From Pseudomonadota bacterium (lineage in GTDB: Bacteria; Pseudomonadota; Gammaproteobacteria; Steroidobacterales; Steroidobacteraceae), in assembly GCA_021805865.1 (NCBI GenBank), contig JAJZDX010000028.1:1-57160 (forward strand): a stretch of 57,160 bases of DNA, in the 5' to 3' direction. Of the stretch, positions 52,517 through 57,160 are shown piece after piece. Position numbers and translations under genes: made by a program. The notes beneath the pieces were generated by a model. That model saw only the letters and a list, made by a program, of their open reading frames with translations, did no database searches and was not told the DNA's origin. Each line of letters opens with the position of its first letter. Position 1 is the first letter of the stretch.

Positions 52517-55407
52517 GATCTCTTTCTCAGGGGGGTCGCGCCGGCCTTGCGGGCACGCGAGGCGGCGGCGTCCGGCTTCAGCCGGTTCGTCCTGCGGGCG
52601 GATTTCTCCGCCACCGTGGCGTGCAGCGCCGCATCGACCAGCGCGTGCTGCTCGCTGTCGTGGATCTTGCCGATGCCCGTGGCGGGCGCAGCGGCAGGCG
52701 CACGCCCGGCATAGAGGAGCGTACAGCGACCCTCCGCCGGCTCCTGAAGGCGGTGGCGGACCTGGTACCAGGCGCCCTGGTTCTGCGGCTCCTCCTGGCA
52801 CCAGACGACCTCGCGCAGGTTCGGATAGCGCTTGAGCGTCTCTTCGTACTCTTCCGAGGGGAACGGATAGAGCTGCTCGATGCGCACCAGCGCCACGTCA
52901 CGGATACCGTCCTTGCGCCGCGCCTTGAGCAGGTCGAAGTACACCTTGCCGCTGCAGAAAACGACGCGGCTGACCTCTCCCGGGTCGATTGGATCGATCT
53001 CATCGATCACGCGCGCGAAACCGCCGAGAGTCAGATCCTCAAGCTTCGACACCGAAAGGTCGTGGCGCAGCAGACTCTTCGGCGTCATGACGATGAGCGG
53101 TTTGCGGAAGGGCTGCAGCATCTGGCGACGCAGCATGTGGAACATCTGCGCCGGGGTCGAAGGAACGCACACCTGCATGTTGTTCTCGGCGCACAGCTGC
53201 AGGAAGCGCTCGAGCCGGGCCGAGGAGTGCTCGGGGCCCTGCCCCTCGAAACCGTGCGGCAGGAACAGCGTCAAGCCGCAGTAGCGCTCCCACTTCGCCT
53301 CGCCCGAGCTGATGAACTGGTCGATGATCACCTGGGCACCGTTGGCGAAATCGCCGAACTGTCCCTCCCACACCGTCAGACACCCGGGCTCGGTGGTCGA
53401 GTAGCCGTACTCGAATCCCATCACGGCTTCCTCGGACAGCACCGAGTCGATGATCTGCACGCGCGGCTGACCCTCGGCGAGGTGCTGCAGCGGAACATAG
53501 ACGCGCGGGGAGCCCTGATCGTGCAACACGGCGTGGCGGTGAAAAAAGGTGCCGCGGCCGCTGTCCTGCCCCGAGACGCGCACGGAGAAGCCGTCCTCGA
53601 CGAGGGAAGCATAGGCCAGCGTTTCGGCGGCGCCCCAGTCAAGCGGCTGCTCCCCGGCGAACATCCTGTTGCGCGACGCGATCACCTGCGCCACGCGCGG
53701 ATGCAGCGTGAAGTCCGCCGGAAGTCTGCCCAGGCGCCCGGCGAGGGAGCGCAGGCGCGCGAGCTCGATCCCGGTGCCCACACTCTCGGTCCAGTCAGCC
53801 TCGGCATAGCGGGTCCAGTCGACGGTGTACTGGTTGCCGATCATGCCGAGGGCGGCGCGCGCGAGCGGTTTGCCCTGATCGAGCCCCTCGCGATAGCGAT
53901 CGACCAGCGCCGCGGGCTCCGAGTCGGCGATGACGCCCTCGGTCACGAGCCGCTCGGCATAGAGCGCGCGCGTGCTCGGATGCTGGCGGATCACCTGGTA
54001 CATCTGCGGCTGGGTGGCCGCCGGCTCATCGGCCTCGTTGTGTCCGAGCCGCCGATAGCACACGAGGTCGATCACGACATCCTTGTGATATCGCTCGCGG
54101 TACTCCAGCGCGAGGCGCATCACGAACACCGCCGCTTCCGGATCATCGCCGTTGACGTGGAAGATCGGCGCCTCGAGCATCTTGGCGACGTCGCTGCAAT
54201 AGAGCGTCGAGCGGGCGTCGCTCGGCTCCGAGGTGGTGAAGCCGACCTGATTGTTGATCACGATGTGCAGCGTGCCGCCGGTGAAGTAGCCGCGGGCCTG
54301 TGACAGCTGCAGCGTCTCCATCACGACGCCCTGTCCGGCGAAGGCCGCATCGCCATGCACCAGAACCGGCAGCACGTGCTCGCCCTTCACATCGTTGCGG
54401 CGCTCCTGGCGGGCACGCACCGAGCCCTCCACCACCGGATCGACGACCTCGAGGTGCGAGGGGTTGAAGGCGAGAACGGTGTGCACGTTGCCCGTGGGGG
54501 TGCGAAGGTCGGCGGAGAAGCCTTTGTGATACTTCACATCGCCCGAGCCCCTGAGGTGGCTCAGGTCGTAGTTGCCCTCGAACTCGGAAAAGAGCAGCGA
54601 GGGCGGCTTGCCGAGCAGATTCACCAGCACGTTCAGGCGCCCGCGATGCGCCATGCCGATCACGACCTCCTCGACCGCGGAGGGTCCGCAGCACTGGATC
54701 AGGTCATCGAGCATCGGAATCAGCGTCTCGCCGCCTTCCAGCGAGAAGCGCTTCTGGCCGACGTACCGGGTGTGCAGATAGCGCTCGTGCCCTTCGGCGG
54801 CCGTGAGCTGCCAGAGGATATTGCGCTTCTCCTGCGCCGTGAAGCGGTGCTCGAGCCGTCCGTCCTGGAAGCGGTCCTGCAGCCACAGGCGCTCGTCGGA
54901 GTTCGACACGTGCGCGAACTCCGGGCCGACCGAGCCGCCGTAGATCGCCTCGAGCTGGCGCAGGATCTCGCGAAGCTTCATGCGCTGCGGCACCGCCTCG
55001 GTGCGGCTGCCGGTGAAGAACTCCGTCTCGAGGTCCGCCTCGGACAGCCCGAAGTAATCGAGGTCGAGCACGTGCGGCCGGGGCCGCTGCGTCAGCCCGA
55101 GCGGATCGAGCCGGGCGATGAGGTGGCCGCGGTTGATCCAGATCTGAATCAGGCGCGAGACGACCGCCTGGCGCGCATCGCCCTCTGCGGGGCCCGGCGC
55201 CGCCGAGGGAGCACGGGGCTCACGGGCGCGCGCGGCGAGCTGCGCCTCGATCGGGCCCTGCGCCCGCTCGTTGCGCTTCTCGCCCGGCAGTTGCTCGAAG
55301 TAGGTGCGCCAGCGTTGCTCTACGCTTGCCGGATCGCGAAGGTATTGCTCGTAGAGAGTGTCGAGGAAGGCGGCGTTGCCGCCGAAGAGGGGTGTAGGTT
55401 CAAGCAT
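52513..55407 (-). CDS. sucA: 2-oxoglutarate dehydrogenase E1 component
   Basis: A 964-residue thiamin diphosphate enzyme that decarboxylates 2-oxoglutarate in the TCA cycle. Motifs: N-terminal [20 protein letters not shown], the substrate region [35 protein letters not shown], the cofactor site [44 protein letters not shown], and the C-terminal E1 region [15 protein letters not shown] with [22 protein letters not shown]. First gene of sucA-sucB-lpdA. ATG 55407. Confidence 0.96.
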   Translation of the reverse strand: MLEPTPLFGGNAAFLDTLYEQYLRDPASVEQRWRTYFEQLPGEKRNERAQGPIEAQLAARAREPRAPSAAPGPAEGDARQAVVSRLIQIWINRGHLIARLDPLGLTQRPRPHVLDLDYFGLSEADLETEFFTGSRTEAVPQRMKLREILRQLEAIYGGSVGPEFAHVSNSDERLWLQDRFQDGRLEHRFTAQEKRNILWQLTAAEGHERYLHTRYVGQKRFSLEGGETLIPMLDDLIQCCGPSAVEEVVIGMAHRGRLNVLVNLLGKPPSLLFSEFEGNYDLSHLRGSGDVKYHKGFSADLRTPTGNVHTVLAFNPSHLEVVDPVVEGSVRARQERRNDVKGEHVLPVLVHGDAAFAGQGVVMETLQLSQARGYFTGGTLHIVINNQVGFTTSEPSDARSTLYCSDVAKMLEAPIFHVNGDDPEAAVFVMRLALEYRERYHKDVVIDLVCYRRLGHNEADEPAATQPQMYQVIRQHPSTRALYAERLVTEGVIADSEPAALVDRYREGLDQGKPLARAALGMIGNQYTVDWTRYAEADWTESVGTGIELARLRSLAGRLGRLPADFTLHPRVAQVIASRNRMFAGEQPLDWGAAETLAYASLVEDGFSVRVSGQDSGRGTFFHRHAVLHDQGSPRVYVPLQHLAEGQPRVQIIDSVLSEEAVMGFEYGYSTTEPGCLTVWEGQFGDFANGAQVIIDQFISSGEAKWERYCGLTLFLPHGFEGQGPEHSSARLERFLQLCAENNMQVCVPSTPAQMFHMLRRQMLQPFRKPLIVMTPKSLLRHDLSVSKLEDLTLGGFARVIDEIDPIDPGEVSRVVFCSGKVYFDLLKARRKDGIRDVALVRIEQLYPFPSEEYEETLKRYPNLREVVWCQEEPQNQGAWYQVRHRLQEPAEGRCTLLYAGRAPAAAPATGIGKIHDSEQHALVDAALHATVAEKSARRTNRLKPDAAASRARKAGATPLRKRS

Positions 55408-55698
55408 GCTGGGTTGGGAACAGCGAGCGGTGAGTGTAGCGGAAAGGGAGCACGCACGGAATATTGAATTCGCTCATCAAGCCTTGAAAATTAACGGGAA
55501 TTCAAACCGAGCACCATGACCCTAATGAGAGAGAGCGCTGCGGGAGCCCGTCACGCCCTGCGAAATCCCGGGCTTGTCCCCCATGGACACCCGCCCGGCG
55601 CAGCGCAGCGGCGCCTCGCGGAACGATAAGGCACCGCCTCACCCCTGAGTCGGCGCATCATGCCCCGGCCCCCCCCTGAAGGCGATGGGCAACCGCGC
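55408..55698 (-). promoter_or_regulatory. sucA upstream region, candidate sigma70 promoter
   Basis: On the minus strand TTCCGT (55456-55461) and TACACT (55433-55438) are separated by 17 bases, with the predicted start about 20 bases before the sucA ATG. The -35 is weak. Further upstream an AT-rich patch (55460-55505) holds the near palindrome GAATTC twice. No gene is supported in this gap; eight C lie at 55669-55676. Confidence 0.35.
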
Positions 55699-56184
55699 TC
55701 ACAGTATTGCAAGCAGCCTGAGCTCATAGACGATTAGTACGACATATCCGAGCAGGACCACGTAGAGCAGCAGTTGTGCGGGCAGGCGCCCGAAGACTTT
55801 CAGCCTCGCCAGCAGCGTGAGACACACCAGCCCGACGCCTGTGAGACCAACCTTCACCAGCACGAATGCCACCGGCGAGTCGCGCACCAGGGGCGCGAGC
55901 AGCGGGTTCACCTCGGAGGCGCCGCGGCCGATCAACAGCAGGGTGAGCGCGGCATCGACGCAAGAGAGCAGAAGGATGAGCACCGCCAGAACGAGCCACC
56001 ACGGGTGATGCCAGTCGACCGCGCCGAGCTGATGCTCTCCGTCGCGCCGGGGACCCTGGCGCCGGGGGCGAAGGCTCCCGTGAAGCAGCGCCCGGACCAC
56101 CTCCGAGCGCCGCTCCGCCCGCAGGCGGCGCTCCGGCCCGGGGTAGGCGATGCGGGGTGTGCGGCGGCGGAAGAGTCGGGTCAC
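55699..56184 (-). CDS. DUF5658-like small membrane protein
   Basis: A 161-residue protein, GTG start at 56184 (best guess; no strong Shine-Dalgarno). The first 65 residues are basic (RRRTPRIAYPGPERRLRAERRSE). Three hydrophobic helices follow (about 75-97, 108-128 and 136-158). The segment CVDAALTLLLIGRGASEVNPLLAPLV resembles the DUF5658 core (Asp and Asn-Pro in the first loop). Function unknown. The same frame is open to 56538, but the upstream residues have random composition. Confidence 0.6.
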   Translation of the reverse strand: MTRLFRRRTPRIAYPGPERRLRAERRSEVVRALLHGSLRPRRQGPRRDGEHQLGAVDWHHPWWLVLAVLILLLSCVDAALTLLLIGRGASEVNPLLAPLVRDSPVAFVLVKVGLTGVGLVCLTLLARLKVFGRLPAQLLLYVVLLGYVVLIVYELRLLAIL

Positions 56185-56519
56185 GATGCGCGAGCTTTGG
56201 CTCCGGGGAGTGCCGGATTCTAGGGCGTGACAGAAAGGCGCCCCGGCGGCCCCGACCGAACTGTGATGCCCTTCGCATCGCGATCCGGCTGTCCTCGCCC
56301 GATTAAGGGTAGCGCACCCCGAGCGCCCCCGGCCCCGGCGGCTCGCCGGCGATCTTGTTTGGTCGCATCTGGGCGGGCCGTCTGCCGCAGATCCCCCCGT
56401 CGCGGCTGCGCCCAGGGTAGGCCCGCTGCGGGCTTCCCTGGCATCATGCGCGCCCCTTGCGCCGGGATACATTGGACGCGGCGGGCCCGCGCATGATCGG
56501 CCGATCACGTTATCTCTAG
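56185..56519. other. Non-coding region before the peptidase remnant
   Basis: A GC-rich stretch between the DUF5658-like gene and the S10 carboxypeptidase remnant. Frames crossing it have no family-like content. An in-frame TAG at 56517-56519 ends any link to the missing N-terminal half of the peptidase. I see no promoter or hairpin worth calling. Confidence 0.4.
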
Positions 56520-57042
56520 AACGGCGGTCCCGGCTCATCGACCGTGGGGCTGCACATGGGCGCCCTCGGTCCGGTGCGCATCCTGACCCAGAACGATACG
56601 CACACCCCTCCCGCCCCGTCCCGCATCCTCAAGAACCGGTACAGCCTGCTCGATGCCGCGGATCTCGTGTTCATCGACGTCCCCGGACACCGGCTACAGC
56701 CGCACTCCCGGGCCCGACAGCGCCCAGGCCTTCCACGGAACCGATCAGGGCGGGCATGCGTTCTCGCAGTTCATCATGAAATTCCTCAGGCGGTACGGCC
56801 GATGGAACTCGCCGAAACCGCTGTTGGGCGAGAGCTACGGCACCCCGCGCTCCGCCGCCCTCGTCCATGTGCTCGAAACGCACGACAACATCGACTTCAA
56901 CGGCCTGATCCTCCTCTCGCAGATCCTCAAGCACAACGATGCGAGCGGACTGGCCGAGTACGAACCCGGCATCGATCTGCCGTTTGAGCCCGCACTGCCG
57001 GGCAGGACGGCGACCGACTGATGCCACCACATGCTGCCCGGC
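56520..57042 (+). pseudogene. Decayed serine carboxypeptidase (peptidase S10 family)
   Basis: Part of an S10 carboxypeptidase. It begins with NGGPGSSTVGLHMGALGPVRILTQ and continues to YSLLDAADLVFIDVPG, the classic oxyanion and substrate-binding region. A +1 (or -2) frameshift near 56685 then moves the protein to another frame, TGYSRTPGPDSAQAF, through the nucleophile motif LLGESYGTPRSAA to FNGLILLSQIL and EPGIDLP. A TGA at 57019 interrupts a region that still reads CHHMLPG, similar to the family's next motif. The N-terminal half and the C-terminal Asp and His are missing. It ends about 40 bases from tRNA-Arg. A frameshift caused by sequencing error is possible, but the internal stop and truncations make decay likely. 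Confidence 0.75.
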
Positions 57043-57081
57043 GGCGAGGCGCCATCGGGGATGGGGGGCTTGGGCAGTCGA

Positions 57082-57159
57082 TGGCGCCCCCGGCCGGAGT
57101 TGAACCGACGACCTACCGCTTAGGAGGCGGTCGCTCTATCCACTGAGCTACGGGGGCGC
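57082..57159 (-). tRNA. tRNA-Arg(CCT)
   Basis: The minus strand folds as a cloverleaf: acceptor GCGCCCC with 3' strand GGGGCGC, D arm TAGCTCAGTGGATAGAGC, anticodon loop CTCCTAA (anticodon CCT), T arm CCGGTTC-type loop (GTCGGTTCAACTCC), discriminator G and an encoded CCA. The 3' end faces the decayed peptidase gene. It ends one base before the window edge. Confidence 0.93.
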
Positions 57160-57160
57160 T

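Overview
This window is GC-rich, gene-dense chromosomal DNA from a Gram-negative bacterium, most likely a gammaproteobacterium. The main evidence is gene order: yebC-ruvC-ruvA-ruvB-ybgC-tolQ-tolR-tolA-tolB-pal-cpoB-queE-queC-tRNA-Lys lies in one direction, as in Pseudomonas-like genomes. sucA-sucB-lpdA, relA, a cysQ-cysD-cysNC cluster and a lipid A aminoarabinose (arn) cluster fit the same group. A Nevskiales/Steroidobacteraceae-like lineage is my guess from GC content and gene mix, not something the sequence proves.

Layout. 1-8448: a fused enoyl-CoA hydratase/3-hydroxyacyl-CoA dehydrogenase, sulfate activation (cysNC, cysD, cysQ), a YceI protein, and a divergent alanine dehydrogenase/Lrp regulator pair. 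8445-16941: an arn cluster on the minus strand for adding 4-amino-4-deoxy-L-arabinose to lipid A. ArnA is split into two separate genes, there is one small SMR-type flippase gene, and a quinone oxidoreductase gene is coupled to the downstream end. 17112-23967: a Lhr-type helicase, an outer-membrane barrel protein and MurJ. 24068-35578: accessory metabolism and repair, comprising an acrylyl-CoA reductase-like enzyme, a thiolase, a fumarylacetoacetate hydrolase-family enzyme, a nucleoside phosphorylase-like protein, an SDR remnant, a MocR regulator, AlkB with a second 2OG-Fe(II) oxygenase, an SDR, a GNAT and a GlgX-type debranching enzyme that seems to start at CTG. 36013-37949: a MarC gene, then a small higBA toxin-antitoxin unit inserted at the 3' end of tRNA-Lys and bounded by 149-bp direct repeats. 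38012-47578: the queuosine genes, the Tol-Pal envelope operon and the RuvABC resolvase, ending in a YebC that lacks most of its N-terminal domain. 47679-55407: relA convergent with lpdA-sucB-sucA. 55699-57159: a small membrane protein, a decayed serine carboxypeptidase and tRNA-Arg.

The most unusual points are: (1) the 947-bp higBA unit at tRNA-Lys, whose left repeat is fused in frame onto MarC and carries a tRNA half; (2) a 68-base G tract (18 G, T, 49 G) ten bases after the thiolase stop, with a second long G/C tract after the stop of the first gene; (3) the truncated YebC; (4) the CTG start of the GlgX gene; (5) the rearranged arn operon. All coordinates and motifs were read by eye. Family assignments come from remembered family motifs, and no database search was run.
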